Assembly (NCBI RefSeq): GCF_008727715.1
Contig: NZ_CP044218.1
Location: forward strand, 1,364,001-1,428,000
Length of the DNA: 64,000 bases
Direction of reading: 5' to 3'
DNA from: Mesorhizobium terrae
GTDB taxonomy: Bacteria; Pseudomonadota; Alphaproteobacteria; Rhizobiales; Rhizobiaceae
Shown here: positions 43,753-53,788 of the stretch, piece by piece
Position numbering within the stretch: position 1 is the first letter of the stretch
Layout of the letters: each line of letters starts with the position of its first letter
Notes under the pieces: generated by a model
The model's input: the letters and a program-made list of their open reading frames with translations, nothing else
Database searches by the model: none
What the model was told of the DNA's origin: nothing
Program-made: the position numbers and the translations under genes

Positions 43753-45558
43753 TCAGTGATTGTCGCGCGGCAGGCCGGCGGTGTGGGCGACATCCTGGTA
43801 TTTGACCGCGGGCTTCAGCACCATGCCTTCCGAGAACTGGTCGACCATGCCCCGCTGGATTTCCTGCCAGGGCGTCTGGTGTTTCGGATAGTGGTAGCCG
43901 CCATTGCCGGAAAGCGCGGCGCGGCGGCGGGCCAGCTCGTCCTCCGGCACCAGCATATCGGCGGTGCCTTTCCTGAGATCGATGCGCACGCGGTCACCCT
44001 TCCGCAGCAGCGCCAGGCCGCCGCCGGCGGCTGCCTCGGGCGAGGCGTTGAGGATGGACGGCGTGCCGGACGTGCCGGACTGGCGGCCGTCGCCGACGCA
44101 AGGCAGCGAATGGATGCCGCGTTTGATCAGATAGGCCGGCGGCTGCATGTTCACCACCTCCGCGCCACCCGGATAGCCGACCGGGCCGGCGCCGCGCATG
44201 AACAGGATGGTGTGCTCGTCTATCGCCTCGGCCGGATCGTCGATGCGGGCGTGATAATCCTCCGGCCCGTCGAACACCGCCGCCTTGCCCTCGAAAGCCT
44301 CGGGGTCGGCCGGGTTCGACAGATAGCGGTCGCGGAACTCCTTGGAGATCACGCTGGTCTTCATGATGGCGCTGTCGAAAAGATTGCCGCTCAGGTTGAT
44401 GAAGCCGGCTTCCTTCTTCAGCGGGTCCGACACCGGCAAGATCACCTTCGTGTCGAGGTTTTCGGCCTTGCCGCAATTGTCGCCCATGGTCTTGCCGTTG
44501 ACGGTCAAGGCGCCGGGATGCGGCAGCAGGCTGGCCTTCATCAGTTCGGCGACCACCGCCGGCACGCCGCCGGCATGGTGATAATCCTCGCCGAGATATT
44601 CGCCGGCCGGCTGCAGGTTCACCAGCAGCGGGATCTTGTGGCCGATCGTCTGCCAGTCATTGTTGTCGAGGCGCACGCCGAGATGGCGGGCAATCGCGTT
44701 CAGATGGATCGGCGCGTTGGTCGAGCCGCCGATGGCCGAGTTGATGACGATGGCGTTCTCGAAGGCTTCGCGCGTCATGATGTCGGACGGCTTCAAATCC
44801 TCATGCACCATGCCGACGATGCGTTTGCCGGTCTCGTAGGAAATCTGGCCGCGCTCGCGATAGGGCGCTGGAATCGCGGCGGAGCCCGGCAATTGCATGC
44901 CGAGTGCCTCGGCCAGCGAGTTCATGGTCGTCGCCGTGCCCATGGTGTTGCAATAGCCGACCGACGGCGCCGAGGATGCCACGATCTCCATGAACTCGTC
45001 ATAGTCGATCTCGCCCGCCGAGAGGCGCTGGCGCGATTCCCACACGATGGTGCCGGAGCCGGTGCGCTTGCCCTTGTGCCAGCCATTCAGCATCGGCCCG
45101 ACGGAGAGCGCGATCGCCGGGATGTTGACGGTGGCCGCCGCCATCAGCATGGCCGGCGTGGTCTTGTCGCAACCGATGGTCAGCACGACGCCGTCGAGCG
45201 GATAGCCGTAGAGCACCTCGACCAGCGACAGATAGGCAAGGTTGCGGTCGAGCGAAGCGGTCGGGCGCTTGCCGGTCTCCTGGATCGGGTGGCAGGGGAA
45301 CTCGAAGGGAATGCCGCCGGCCGCCACGATGCCCTCGCGCACGCGCTTGGCCAGCTCGATATGGTGGCGGTTGCAGGGCGAAAGGTCCGACCCGGTCTGG
45401 GCGATGCCGATCAGCGGCTTGCCGGACTGCAGCTCTTCGCGGGTCAGGCCATAGTTCAGATAGCGCTCCAGATAGAGAGCGGTCATGCCCGGATTGCCGG
45501 GATTGTCGAACCACTCCTGCGACCGGAATCTTTTCTTATCGCTAGGCGCGCCTGCCAT
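43753..45558 (-). CDS. IlvD/Edd-family sugar-acid dehydratase
   Basis: A 601-residue iron-sulfur dehydratase of the aldonate branch (arabinonate/xylonate/galactonate-type) rather than IlvD proper. Features: [28 protein letters not shown] and [20 protein letters not shown], carrying the three cluster cysteines, and [20 protein letters not shown] plus [20 protein letters not shown] in the C-terminal beta-barrel. It would turn a sugar acid into the 2-keto-3-deoxy product. ATG 45558 gives the usual start ([16 protein letters not shown]). No sugar transporter or regulator is adjacent. Confidence 0.88.
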   Translation of the reverse strand: MAGAPSDKKRFRSQEWFDNPGNPGMTALYLERYLNYGLTREELQSGKPLIGIAQTGSDLSPCNRHHIELAKRVREGIVAAGGIPFEFPCHPIQETGKRPTASLDRNLAYLSLVEVLYGYPLDGVVLTIGCDKTTPAMLMAAATVNIPAIALSVGPMLNGWHKGKRTGSGTIVWESRQRLSAGEIDYDEFMEIVASSAPSVGYCNTMGTATTMNSLAEALGMQLPGSAAIPAPYRERGQISYETGKRIVGMVHEDLKPSDIMTREAFENAIVINSAIGGSTNAPIHLNAIARHLGVRLDNNDWQTIGHKIPLLVNLQPAGEYLGEDYHHAGGVPAVVAELMKASLLPHPGALTVNGKTMGDNCGKAENLDTKVILPVSDPLKKEAGFINLSGNLFDSAIMKTSVISKEFRDRYLSNPADPEAFEGKAAVFDGPEDYHARIDDPAEAIDEHTILFMRGAGPVGYPGGAEVVNMQPPAYLIKRGIHSLPCVGDGRQSGTSGTPSILNASPEAAAGGGLALLRKGDRVRIDLRKGTADMLVPEDELARRRAALSGNGGYHYPKHQTPWQEIQRGMVDQFSEGMVLKPAVKYQDVAHTAGLPRDNH

Positions 45559-45735
45559 GGCTGTCTCCGCATTTGTCCGACAATTGGATATGTCATCGCG
45601 CGCGTCCGGGCAAGGCCACACCCCGGACTTTGGTGCGATGGACAGCATTGATGCACTCCGCTACGGCTTTGGCTAGGCCTGTTATGGACTTTGCACGCAA
45701 CGGCGCGGGCCGGACCGTTTTCCCGGGAGGTTTTG

Positions 45736-46191
45736 ATGGCTCTGGTGATCGAAGGCGAAGAACGCATCGCGGCCCCCGTCGACAAGGTCTGGGCGGCGCT
45801 GAATGATCCGGCGGTGCTCAAGGAAAGCATTCCCGGCTGCCAGAGCCTGGAGATGAAATCGCCCACCGACATGGCCGCCACCGTGGTGCTGAAGATCGGG
45901 CCGATCAAGGCGACCTTCAACGGCGAGGTGACGCTGAAGAACCTCAACCCGCCGCATTCCTATACCATCCAGGGCGAAGGCAAGGGCGGCATCGCCGGCT
46001 TCGCCAAGGGTGGCGCCGACGTGACGCTGACCGCCGACGGCGGCGACGCCACCGTGTTGAAATACGCCGCCAAGGCCGATGTCGGCGGCAAGATCGCCCA
46101 GCTCGGCAGCCGCCTGATCATGTCGACGTCCAAGAAGCTGGCCGGCGAGTTTTTCTCAACCTTCGGCAAGAAGGTGGGCGACGCCGGCTGA
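45736..46191 (+). CDS. CoxG-like SRPBCC protein
   Basis: A 151-residue START/SRPBCC protein of the carbon monoxide dehydrogenase subunit G family: MALVIEGEERIAAPVDKVWA, IPGCQSLEMKSPTDMAATVV, IGPIKATFNGEVTL, and KYAAKADVGGKIAQLGSRLI. CoxG recruits CO dehydrogenase to the membrane, but many stand-alone copies exist with unknown roles; no coxSML genes are here. The C-terminal membrane anchor of longer CoxG proteins is absent. ATG 45736 follows gggagg. Confidence 0.85.
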   Translation: MALVIEGEERIAAPVDKVWAALNDPAVLKESIPGCQSLEMKSPTDMAATVVLKIGPIKATFNGEVTLKNLNPPHSYTIQGEGKGGIAGFAKGGADVTLTADGGDATVLKYAAKADVGGKIAQLGSRLIMSTSKKLAGEFFSTFGKKVGDAG

Positions 46192-46193
46192 TT

Positions 46194-46802
46194 TCACAGT
46201 GCCTTTGTCCAGCCATGGCCGGGGTGCAGCAGTTCGAGGCAATCCCTCAGCCAGGTACGCTCGGGCGCGGCTAGTTTCGGCAGTGCCGCCGCGAAATCCG
46301 CCTCGTCCTTGGGGCGTTGGTATTTTGCCTTGAACAACAGCACGGCGGACGGGTTGAGGTAAGGAATACCGCCAGCCGTCCGCATCACCATTTCGGAGCG
46401 CGGCCGCCGGATTTCCGTTGCCCGCTTGTAGACCCAGCCGTCATCCGTTCCAGGCTCGATCATCATGTCCACCCGCCAGCGCCCGGCGGCGCGGTCGAAG
46501 CCCCAGATTTGAAAGATCTCGGCCGCCGGTTCCCGGTCCACCGCGAGACGTTCGAGAACGCCGTCATGCACGGTGTAGAATTCCAGATCGCCCAATGCCC
46601 GCCGAAAGGCGCCGAGATCCTCGCGCAGGATCGTGAATTCCAGATCGCCGTGGTCGCGGGTCTCGGCTCCATGCCACAGATCGAGAGCCCAGCCACCGAC
46701 GATGCACCACGGCCGTGCGACATCGCGCAGGCGCTGCGCCAACTCAGCGGGCTGCCACGCCACCCATCGTTCCTGATCGGGAATCTCGGCCTGTTCGTTC
46801 AT
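46194..46802 (-). CDS. Nucleotidyltransferase-like protein
   Basis: A 202-residue protein with a minimal nucleotidyltransferase core: WCIVGGWALDLWHGAETRDH at about 31-50, then GDLEFTILREDLGAF with the acidic pair, and a helical C-terminal half (SAVLLFKAKYQRPKDEADFA). This layout matches the AadB-like aminoglycoside adenylyltransferase/unknown NTase group. It may be an antitoxin-type or resistance-type enzyme; the second metal-binding Asp is not certain. ATG 46802. Convergent with the coxG-like gene, 2 bases between stops. Confidence 0.75.
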   Translation of the reverse strand: MNEQAEIPDQERWVAWQPAELAQRLRDVARPWCIVGGWALDLWHGAETRDHGDLEFTILREDLGAFRRALGDLEFYTVHDGVLERLAVDREPAAEIFQIWGFDRAAGRWRVDMMIEPGTDDGWVYKRATEIRRPRSEMVMRTAGGIPYLNPSAVLLFKAKYQRPKDEADFAAALPKLAAPERTWLRDCLELLHPGHGWTKAL

Positions 46803-46920
46803 CGCCAACCAACAACACCCGTCACGGACCCGCCTCTTCAAAACGTCCTGCCGGTCAATAAGCGACCGCCGCGCATGCCCGCTGGCTCACGGGGTCTTGG
46901 GCGTTTCCACCGCCGCCCTC

Positions 46921-47877
46921 TTACCGGCGCAGCAGCGGCTCGATGGCTTCGCGAACCAGCTTCTCGATATCGAGTTCCAGCTGCTGACGCCGGCGGACCT
47001 GCGCCCGCTTGTTCGGCTTGTATTCGCTGGGGTCGCGCTGCGCCTTGACCAGCGGCAGGGCGAACAAGGTCGGCCTGACATTCTCGCCGCTGCATTCGAG
47101 CCAGAAGCTGTCATAGTCGGCCTTGATGCGGCGACGCAGGCTGTAGTCGCCGGCAAAGACATGGCCCTTGTTGGATACGCCGAACAGGCCGCCGAGATTG
47201 AGGGCCTTGGCCAACGCCTGCGCCACCAGAAGCAGCAGCGATTTCGGCCTCAGCCCCTCCATCGCCTTGGTCAGGGCGCGCGCATCGTCCAGGCCATGCG
47301 TGCCGGCAAGAGCGGTCTTGAGCACGCCGATCCACAGAACGTCCGCGCTGCCGTCGAGCTTAAGGTTGCGCTCATTGACGATGGCAAGGCCCATCTCCAT
47401 CACCGGGCGCGCGTCGACGCAAAGGACAAGGCGCCATTCCGCCTCGCGATACAATCCGCCCTGGCCGGCGAGGTCCACCGAGACTTCGCCAGCGTCGGTC
47501 GGCAGCGTCAGAAGCCGCACGCCATCGATGTGGCTTTCGACGAAGGCCTCGTTGGTCAAAAGGCGCGCCGCCGCCTGATAGTGATCGATCACCGCCGGCG
47601 CCCGGTTCTGCCACTTCAGGCCGTACAGCAGATAAGGCCGGACGGGCTTGTCCAGGATACCCGGATAGCGGTCGAGGATCGCGGCGAACGGTTCTGCACC
47701 GAAGACATCGCTCAGCTTGGCGATCTCGCGGCGGTATATCCACCTGAGCGCCGCCCATTTCGTCGTAGCCCACCAATGATCCAGCTTGCGCCGCAGCGCG
47801 GAGCGCGGCGGACGCGGTTTCGGGATCTTGATCGGTTCGGGCGGCAAACTGTCAACGTTGGCAGTCGGCGACTGCAT
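46921..47877 (-). CDS. DUF535 (VirK/YbjX family) protein
   Basis: A 318-residue protein starting MQSPTANVDSLPPEPIKIPK. Core: YLLYGLKWQNRAPAVIDHYQ, LTLPTDAGEVSVDLAGQGGL, EWRLVLCVDARPVMEMGLAI, then LRPKSLLLLVAQALAKALNL, NKGHVFAGDYSLRRRIKADY and DSFWLECSG. These match DUF535, including VirK, linked with resistance to envelope stress and virulence in enterobacteria; the activity is unknown. The N-terminal start is uncertain, as the frame stays open to 48141. Confidence 0.82.
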   Translation of the reverse strand: MQSPTANVDSLPPEPIKIPKPRPPRSALRRKLDHWWATTKWAALRWIYRREIAKLSDVFGAEPFAAILDRYPGILDKPVRPYLLYGLKWQNRAPAVIDHYQAAARLLTNEAFVESHIDGVRLLTLPTDAGEVSVDLAGQGGLYREAEWRLVLCVDARPVMEMGLAIVNERNLKLDGSADVLWIGVLKTALAGTHGLDDARALTKAMEGLRPKSLLLLVAQALAKALNLGGLFGVSNKGHVFAGDYSLRRRIKADYDSFWLECSGENVRPTLFALPLVKAQRDPSEYKPNKRAQVRRRQQLELDIEKLVREAIEPLLRR

Positions 47878-48218
47878 CGCATTCCTCGCAGGAGACTGCC
47901 TTGGGTTGCGGCTTCCTACCGCCGACAAGGCAGCACGGCAAGCCATACGGGCCGGGCAAACCGCTTGCCGGACCGGCTTTTTAGCCGCCACGACCGCCAT
48001 CGTGGCCATAGCCGTGACGGAACCGGGCCCGAGCGCCCGCCGCAGCGATGACGCCGCCGCCATCGCCGCCCGCCCGGCCACGATGCCGTTCAGCCTGTTG
48101 CCAAGGCGAGGTTCCTTACCGTCTTCGCGCAAACTTAGCATAGGCTAACTCACTGTAATAATTGATTTTTTCAAGATCACGCGATTGACATGTCGGGCAG
48201 GCCGCCTTATTTCAAAGT

Positions 48219-48312
48219 CATCGGGGAGTAGCCACCGGAAACGGGGGCGCATCAACATACTCGCGTCAATGCGTGGTGCGTCCGGCGGGCATGACCGTTT
48301 GGCAAGACCGTG
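48219..48312 (+). ncRNA. yybP-ykoY manganese riboswitch
   Basis: The two conserved Mn2+-site strands are present: ggggagtagcc at 48223-48233 and atcaacatactcg at 48251-48263, pairing gagta with tactc, with gacc...ggcaagacc at 48293-48309 closing the second leg. It lies 68 bases upstream of mntP, the classical target, which it switches on when Mn2+ is high. The sequence between the riboswitch and the ATG includes cgtcatcaggacatgacg, a hairpin that may form the expression platform. Confidence 0.88.
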
Positions 48313-48379
48313 GCGAAAACCGTCATCAGGACATGACGGCACCATTCGTCTGGCAACGTCCCTGTTCCGGAATTTTCCA

Positions 48380-48946
48380 ATGTCGCCCATCGCCATTGGC
48401 GTGCTGGCCGTCAGCATGTCGCTCGATGCCTTGATTGCGGCCATCGGCCGCGGCGCCACCACCAGGCACCCTTCGCTGTCGGAAGCCGTCAAGACCGGCC
48501 TCGTCTTCGGCGTCATCGAAATGCTGACGCCTTTGATCGGCTGGGCACTCGGAATCGCCGCCAGCCAGTGGATCCAGAGCGTCGACCACTGGGTCGCCTT
48601 CGCGCTGCTGGCCGGCGTCGGCGGCAGGATGATCCTGCAGGCGTTGTGGCCTCAGGCAGAGCCTTCCGACGTGCCGACCGCACGTCCGACGCTCGGCCTT
48701 CTGGCCACGGCGGTCGGCACCAGCATCGACGCCATGGCCGTCGGCGTTTCGCTGGCCTTTCTCGATGTGAACATTTTTGTCGTGGCGGCGGCGATCGGCT
48801 TTGCCACCATGGTCATGACCATCACCGGCGTTCTGGCCGGCAAATATCTCGGCGCGCGTTTTGGCCGCTATGCCGAGATCGTCGGCGGCATCGCGCTGAT
48901 CGGCCTTGGCGGCAAGATCCTCATCGATCATCTCGGCGCCGGCTGA
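48380..48946 (+). CDS. mntP: Manganese efflux pump MntP
   Basis: A 188-residue inner-membrane exporter with six helices in two halves. Conserved acidic pair: MSLDALIAAIGRG (13-25) and GTSIDAMAVGVSLAFLDVN (107-125), each with the Asp needed for transport; GLVFGVIEMLTPLIGWALG fits the DUF204 family. Preceded by a yybP-ykoY riboswitch. ATG 48380 is chosen since the protein then begins MSPIAIGVLAVSM as in homologues. Confidence 0.92.
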   Translation: MSPIAIGVLAVSMSLDALIAAIGRGATTRHPSLSEAVKTGLVFGVIEMLTPLIGWALGIAASQWIQSVDHWVAFALLAGVGGRMILQALWPQAEPSDVPTARPTLGLLATAVGTSIDAMAVGVSLAFLDVNIFVVAAAIGFATMVMTITGVLAGKYLGARFGRYAEIVGGIALIGLGGKILIDHLGAG

Positions 48947-49100
48947 GCAAGCAGCTTCCGCCCCATCGTCTCCCGAACTGAGGCCTGCCCCCTCAGTTAA
49001 AGCGGCATCTCGAAACACTTAGGATTTGACCTAAGTATCTTTTCGATCTATGACAGCGCCCGTGCACAGAATGGCTGTGCTCTATCGACAAGGAGCCATC

Positions 49101-49475
49101 GTGACACCACGGGCAGGCCTGCAGCACTCCCCTCCGCCGACGAACGCCGCGGTCGTCGACCGCGTCTTTCGCGCCCTGTCCGACCCGACACGGCGCAATG
49201 TGCTGGAACGGCTGTCGCTGCGCCCCGCCTCGGCCAGCGAGCTCGCCGCCCCCTACGACATGGCGCTGCCCTCCTTCGTCGAACACCTGAAGGTGCTGGA
49301 GGGAAGCGGCCTGGTGCGCTCGCACAAGGCCGGCCGCGTCAGGACCTACGAACTGGCCGCGGAACAACTCAAGCTTGCCGAGGACTGGCTCGGACGTCAG
49401 CGCAACATCTGGGAACGCCGCCTCGACCAGCTCGACAGCTATCTGCTCAAACTCAAGGAAGAGGAAGCCAAATGA
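49101..49475 (+). CDS. ArsR-family regulator
   Basis: A 124-residue winged-helix repressor: VDRVFRALSDPTRRNVLERL and PASASELAAPYDMALPSFVE, with LEGSGLVRSHKAGRVRTYEL as the wing. No metal-binding cysteine motif (CVC) is present, so it is not an arsenic or zinc sensor; members of this branch regulate the linked SRPBCC gene. GTG 49101 follows aaggagcc. The stop overlaps the ATG of the next gene (atga). Confidence 0.87.
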   Translation: MTPRAGLQHSPPPTNAAVVDRVFRALSDPTRRNVLERLSLRPASASELAAPYDMALPSFVEHLKVLEGSGLVRSHKAGRVRTYELAAEQLKLAEDWLGRQRNIWERRLDQLDSYLLKLKEEEAK

Positions 49476-49963
49476 CCTTGCCCAAAATCACCACCAATCC
49501 CAAGCTCGACCTCGTGCTCGAACGCGAACTCGACGTGCCGGTCGAACTCGTCTGGCGCGCCTGGACCACCGCCGAGCACCTGCGCCACTGGTTCGTGCCG
49601 AAACCGTGGACGATCACCGCCTGCGACCTCGACGTGCGCCCGGGCGGCGCCATGAACTTCACCATGCGCTCGCCGGAAGGCCAGGAATATCCCAACACCG
49701 GCTGTTATCTCGAAGTGAAGCCGTTCGAGCGCCTGGTCACCACCGACACGCTGCTCGGCGGCTACCGGCCGTCGCCCAATCCCTTCTTCACCGCCGTCCT
49801 CGACTTCGCGCCGAAGGGAAGCGGCACGCAATACCGGGCCATCGCGATCCATGGCGAGGAGGCGAGCCGCCAGAAACACGAGGAGATGGGCTTCCACGAC
49901 GGCTGGGGCACGGTGGTGGGCCAGATGGTGGAATACATCAAGGCCGGCCGCCTGCAGGGCTGA
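49472..49963 (+). CDS. SRPBCC/AHSA1-domain protein
   Basis: A 163-residue protein of the activator-of-Hsp90-like START fold: LVLERELDVPVELVWRAWTT, LRHWFVPKPWTITACDLDVR, PGGAMNFTMRSPEGQEYPNT, and a C-terminal GFHDGWGTVVGQMVEYIK helix. These proteins bind hydrophobic ligands. It overlaps the ArsR gene by 4 bases, an arrangement typical of ArsR-SRPBCC pairs. A terminator follows. Confidence 0.88.
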   Translation: MTLPKITTNPKLDLVLERELDVPVELVWRAWTTAEHLRHWFVPKPWTITACDLDVRPGGAMNFTMRSPEGQEYPNTGCYLEVKPFERLVTTDTLLGGYRPSPNPFFTAVLDFAPKGSGTQYRAIAIHGEEASRQKHEEMGFHDGWGTVVGQMVEYIKAGRLQG

Positions 49964-49982
49964 CGCCCACGCCGCTTTTCAG

Positions 49983-50012
49983 CGCCGCCGCACCCCAAGC
50001 GGCGGCGTTTTT
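49983..50012 (+). terminator. Terminator after the ArsR-SRPBCC operon
   Basis: cgccgccgc at 49983-49991 pairs with gcggcggcg at 49999-50007, then ttttt. It begins 20 bases after the SRPBCC stop. Confidence 0.88.
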
Positions 50013-50110
50013 GCGCGCAGCTACAGGCCCGGTCACGACAAATCCCGGATGCTCATCGCTCCCCGACTGACCGGCGGCGATGATCGAATTTATTTGGAAC
50101 GGCAGGGTCG

Positions 50111-50132
50111 AAATACGGCATTTGCCGTATTT
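50111..50132. promoter_or_regulatory. Perfect palindrome upstream of the autotransporter
   Basis: aaatacggca and tgccgtattt are perfect 10-base inverted copies separated by tt. It lies 115 bases before ATG 50248. With the following ttt it could instead be a small terminator, but an operator is as likely. Confidence 0.5.
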
Positions 50133-50247
50133 TTCCGGAAGCGGCGCAGCGATAGGTTTCGCGCGCCCGCGCCGTGAATTTCCGCTTTCTTTCAATGTCC
50201 TGCGCCTCGGAAGCGCCGCCGCGTCGGGCACGGGGGAATTCTGGAAG

Positions 50248-53049
50248 ATGCGCCGCACCGTCACCCGCCTTGCCGCCCTCTTGGTCTCGACGGCCCTGCC
50301 GACCATGGCCTTCGCGCAGAGCATCGGCGATCCGGCGAGCTGGCGCACGCCGGAATTCATGGCGCAGTGGGGGCTTTACTGGATCAACGCCGAATTCGCC
50401 TATGCCCGTGGCTTTGACGGCAGCGGCGTCAAGGTCGGCGTCGTCGATAGCGGCCTCGACATCCATCACCCGGAATTTGCCGGACGCTATGTTCCGGGCT
50501 TTACCTACAACCCGGACAGGCCCTGGAATGTCGACACGATTGGACATGGAACCATGGTGTCGTCGATCATCGCCGCCAATCGCGACGGCGTCGGCATGCA
50601 CGGCGTGGCGCCCGGCGCGACGATCGTCATGGCCAATGCCTTCTCGGGCGGCTATGGTATCAGTAGCGTGGCTTCGCTCTACGGGATCCGTGCCTTCGTC
50701 AATCAAGGCGTGCGGATCATCAACAACAGCTACGGCTTGCCCTACCCGATCAATGACGGCCAGTGGGGCGATTCCTGGGAGTTCCCTGTATTGGGCGGGG
50801 CTTCGTCTCTCGATGTCTATCGCGAGGCGATCAAGGCCGGCGCCCTGATGGTCTGGGCAACGGGCAACGACTCCTCGCACCAGCCGGCAGGTCAATCCGG
50901 CCTTCCTTATCTCTATCCTGAGCTGGAGTCCGGCTGGCTCGCCGTCACCGCCATCGGCCCCGGCTACCGGGCCACCTGGGCGAACCAGTGCGGCGTGGCC
51001 ATGAACTGGTGCCTGGCGGCGCCGGGCGGCAGCGACTGGCGCTGGAATCCACAGACCGGCGCATGGGAATGGCCCGACAGCCGGGATATCAACGTCGCAA
51101 TCCCCGGCGGAGGCTATTCCTGGGTTTACGGCACTTCACTTGCCGCCCCGCATGTCGCGGGTGCCGCAGCCCTGGTGGCACAGGCGTTTCCCTATATGAC
51201 CATGGATCAGGTGCGGCAGGTTCTGCTCGGCACCGCATGGGATATCGGCGCCCCCGGCGTCGACCCCGTCTTCGGCTATGGCCTGCTCGATGTCGGCATG
51301 GCGGTGCGCGGGCCCGGCAAGTTCGACTGGGGCGATTTCGTCGCCAATGTGCCCTTGGGCCGGAGCACCTGGGAAAACGACATCACCGGCAATGGCGGGC
51401 TTGTCAAAGCCGGTGACGGCGCGCTCATTTTGACCGGCAACAGCACCTATCTCGGCGACACCCGCATCGCCCAGGGCGTTCTCGCCGTCGACGGCAGCAT
51501 CCGGTCGAACACCTTCGTCGAAGCCGGAGGCATGCTCTCCGGCGGCGGCACCGTCCATGGCGATGTGCGAAACGACGGCGCCGTCTATGGCGGTTTCGGC
51601 AGCCAGGGCGGCACGCTCACCATCGACGGCAACTACACCCAGTCCGCCGACGCGGGCCTGATGGTCATAGTCGGCGCGCCGAAGGGCACCAGCCGCGTCG
51701 ACGTGACCGGCAGCGCGACCGTCAGCGGCTGGGTCGACGCGCTGGTGCCGGTCGGCGCCTGGCGCGGCGACGCACGCTACACCGTGCTGACGGCCGCCGG
51801 CGGCATCACCGGCCGTTTCGATAGCGATTGCGGCTGCTACGCCTTCCTCGACCTCGCTCTCTCCTACGACCCGAACACCGTCTATCTCGACGTGACCCGT
51901 AACACGGTCGCCTTCGCCGATATTGCCGCTACGCGTAACGGCGCGGCGGCAGCCGCGGCGATCGAAGGCCTCGGCATCGGCAAGCCGTTCTACGATCTCG
52001 CCGTCACGCTGAACGGCACCGACGCGGCCGACCTGTTCGCCCAACTGCCCGGCGAGGTTTATGGCTCGACCGTCAGCGGGCTGATCGAGAACAGCCAGCT
52101 GGTCGGCAGCCAGATGAACGACCGCCTGCGTTCGGCCTTCGAGACGGTGGGCGCCGCGCCGCTGCCCGTCATGGCCTATGGCGACGACGCGAGGGACATC
52201 ACGACCGCCTCGATCCGCACCACTGAGCGTTACGGCGCCTGGGGTTCTGCTTTCGGCTCGTGGGGCTCGACCGACAGCGACGGCAATGCCGCAAAGCTGT
52301 CGCGCTCGACCGGCGGCTTCGTCACCGGCATCGACGGCCTTGTCACCGACGACTGGCGGCTGGGCTTCCTTGCCGGCTACAGCCATTCTTCGTTCAAGGT
52401 GGATGAGAGCAAGTCTTCCGCCGCCAGCGACAATTATCACCTCGGCCTCTATGGCGGCACTGAGTGGGGCGCCCTGGCGTTCCGCTCCGGCCTCGCCTAC
52501 ACTTGGAGCAAGATCGACAGCAACCGCCGGTTCGCTTTCCAGAACGTTGCCGACGGCCTTTCCTCCAGCTATCGCGCCGGCACCACGCAGGTGTTCGGCG
52601 AATTCGGCTACGGCATGAAGGCAGGCGCTGTTGCCTTCGAGCCTTTCGCCAATCTGGCTTATGTGAACACCCGCACCAACGGTTTCACCGAGAAAGGCGG
52701 CGTCACGGCGCTGACCGTTTACGGCGGCTCCAACGACATCACCTTCACGACGCTTGGCCTGCGCGCCTCGACCGATTTCGATCTCGGTACGATCAAGGCC
52801 ACCGCGCGCGGCATGATCGGCTGGCGCCATGCCTTCGGCGATGTCGCGCCGACCGTCACCCAGGCCTTTACTGGCAGCAATGCCTTCACCGTCGCCGGTG
52901 CGCCGATCGCACGCGACAGCGCCGCACTCGAAGCCGGGCTCGATTTCGCCGTTGCGCCCACCGCCACGCTCGGCATCTCCTACCAGGGGCAGCTCGCCTC
53001 CAACGCCCGCGACCATGGCGTCAGGGCCGATTTGACCGTGAAGTTCTAG
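50248..53049 (+). CDS. Autotransporter subtilisin-like serine protease
   Basis: A 933-residue secreted protease. Signal peptide 1-23 (RRTVTRLAALLVSTALPTMA). The S8 catalytic domain (about 55-355) has DSGLD (Asp67), GHGTMVSSIIAA (His100) and GTSLAAPHVAGAAALVAQ (Ser297). A passenger stem with an autotransporter-associated repeat (NGGLVKAGDGALILTGNSTY) spans about 390-560, and the C-terminal 270 residues form a beta-barrel ending in LTVKF with terminal Phe. Likely cell-surface protease of the SSP/AspA type. ATG 50248 is set by the signal peptide. Confidence 0.92.
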   Translation: MRRTVTRLAALLVSTALPTMAFAQSIGDPASWRTPEFMAQWGLYWINAEFAYARGFDGSGVKVGVVDSGLDIHHPEFAGRYVPGFTYNPDRPWNVDTIGHGTMVSSIIAANRDGVGMHGVAPGATIVMANAFSGGYGISSVASLYGIRAFVNQGVRIINNSYGLPYPINDGQWGDSWEFPVLGGASSLDVYREAIKAGALMVWATGNDSSHQPAGQSGLPYLYPELESGWLAVTAIGPGYRATWANQCGVAMNWCLAAPGGSDWRWNPQTGAWEWPDSRDINVAIPGGGYSWVYGTSLAAPHVAGAAALVAQAFPYMTMDQVRQVLLGTAWDIGAPGVDPVFGYGLLDVGMAVRGPGKFDWGDFVANVPLGRSTWENDITGNGGLVKAGDGALILTGNSTYLGDTRIAQGVLAVDGSIRSNTFVEAGGMLSGGGTVHGDVRNDGAVYGGFGSQGGTLTIDGNYTQSADAGLMVIVGAPKGTSRVDVTGSATVSGWVDALVPVGAWRGDARYTVLTAAGGITGRFDSDCGCYAFLDLALSYDPNTVYLDVTRNTVAFADIAATRNGAAAAAAIEGLGIGKPFYDLAVTLNGTDAADLFAQLPGEVYGSTVSGLIENSQLVGSQMNDRLRSAFETVGAAPLPVMAYGDDARDITTASIRTTERYGAWGSAFGSWGSTDSDGNAAKLSRSTGGFVTGIDGLVTDDWRLGFLAGYSHSSFKVDESKSSAASDNYHLGLYGGTEWGALAFRSGLAYTWSKIDSNRRFAFQNVADGLSSSYRAGTTQVFGEFGYGMKAGAVAFEPFANLAYVNTRTNGFTEKGGVTALTVYGGSNDITFTTLGLRASTDFDLGTIKATARGMIGWRHAFGDVAPTVTQAFTGSNAFTVAGAPIARDSAALEAGLDFAVAPTATLGISYQGQLASNARDHGVRADLTVKF

Positions 53050-53320
53050 AACGAGGCTAACGACCTCCGACGACAAAACGCCCGCTTCGCTTCACCGGCG
53101 CGAGCATCCTCCACCATCCTGAAACGCGCCGGCGAAACCGCGCCGGCGTGCATCTGTCCCGCCTGTACGGCCAATCTTGTTCGTTTCCAGCATGGATCGT
53201 TCGCTGTCGCCCAAGACGATGCCCGCCCGTCCGGCGTAGAGCATCGGCCGGCGGTGCAGAGGCTTGGCCTCGAGGGTGCGCCGCCACAAATGGCGCGTGT
53301 TGTCTTTTGGGGGACGGACT

Positions 53321-53788
53321 TTGAAACACAAAACTGTCCAGGGCGCACGCGTCCCGGTGCGGGTGGCCACCCGGCCAGCAGGTTATGGACGAAGGTGGCC
53401 GGCCGCCGCTTTCATCCCGGTCCTGCTGGCAGGCGGCGTGGTGGCTGCCTGCACCTCCACCCCCTCGACCTTCGAGGGACCGCAATATTCCGACGAGACA
53501 CGGCAGATGGAGAAGGAGCTTGCCGCCGAGGCCACCGCGCTCGGCGTGGCGCAGGGCGCGGTCGGCATCGCCGCCTCCTTCGACCGCACCGGCATCGGCA
53601 GCCTTGTCGCCGGACAGGTGGGCATGGCGGCGCGCAACGCCATGATGGTGCGAGCCGAAAAGCGGATGCAGGCGCAGGTGGAGAAGGACAACCAGGAATT
53701 CTACCGGCGCCATGGCATCGCCGAGGTGGCGGAAAACGAGGAATTGCCGCCGAAAGGCCGCAAGCCGAAGGATCGCAAGGCGCCATGA
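53321..53788 (+). CDS. Predicted lipoprotein, DNA-repair/exopolysaccharide context unknown
   Basis: A 155-residue protein. From TTG 53321, preceded by tgggggacgg, a basic leader of about 25 residues leads into AAAFIPVLLAGGVVAACTST, with lipobox VAAC. The mature part is helical and charged (ETRQMEKELAAEATALGVAQ; VGMAARNAMMVRAEKRMQAQ; EKDNQEFYRRHG). An in-frame alternative is 53264. Family not recognised. It follows the autotransporter by 270 bases. Confidence 0.62.
   Translation: MKHKTVQGARVPVRVATRPAGYGRRWPAAAFIPVLLAGGVVAACTSTPSTFEGPQYSDETRQMEKELAAEATALGVAQGAVGIAASFDRTGIGSLVAGQVGMAARNAMMVRAEKRMQAQVEKDNQEFYRRHGIAEVAENEELPPKGRKPKDRKAP

Noticed and set aside
43756..45651. 631-codon frame opposite the dehydratase
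   Set aside because: Mirror of the dehydratase coding strand; the dehydratase has all its motifs.
51136..53076. 646-codon frame opposite the autotransporter
   Set aside because: GC-rich shadow of a well-supported gene.
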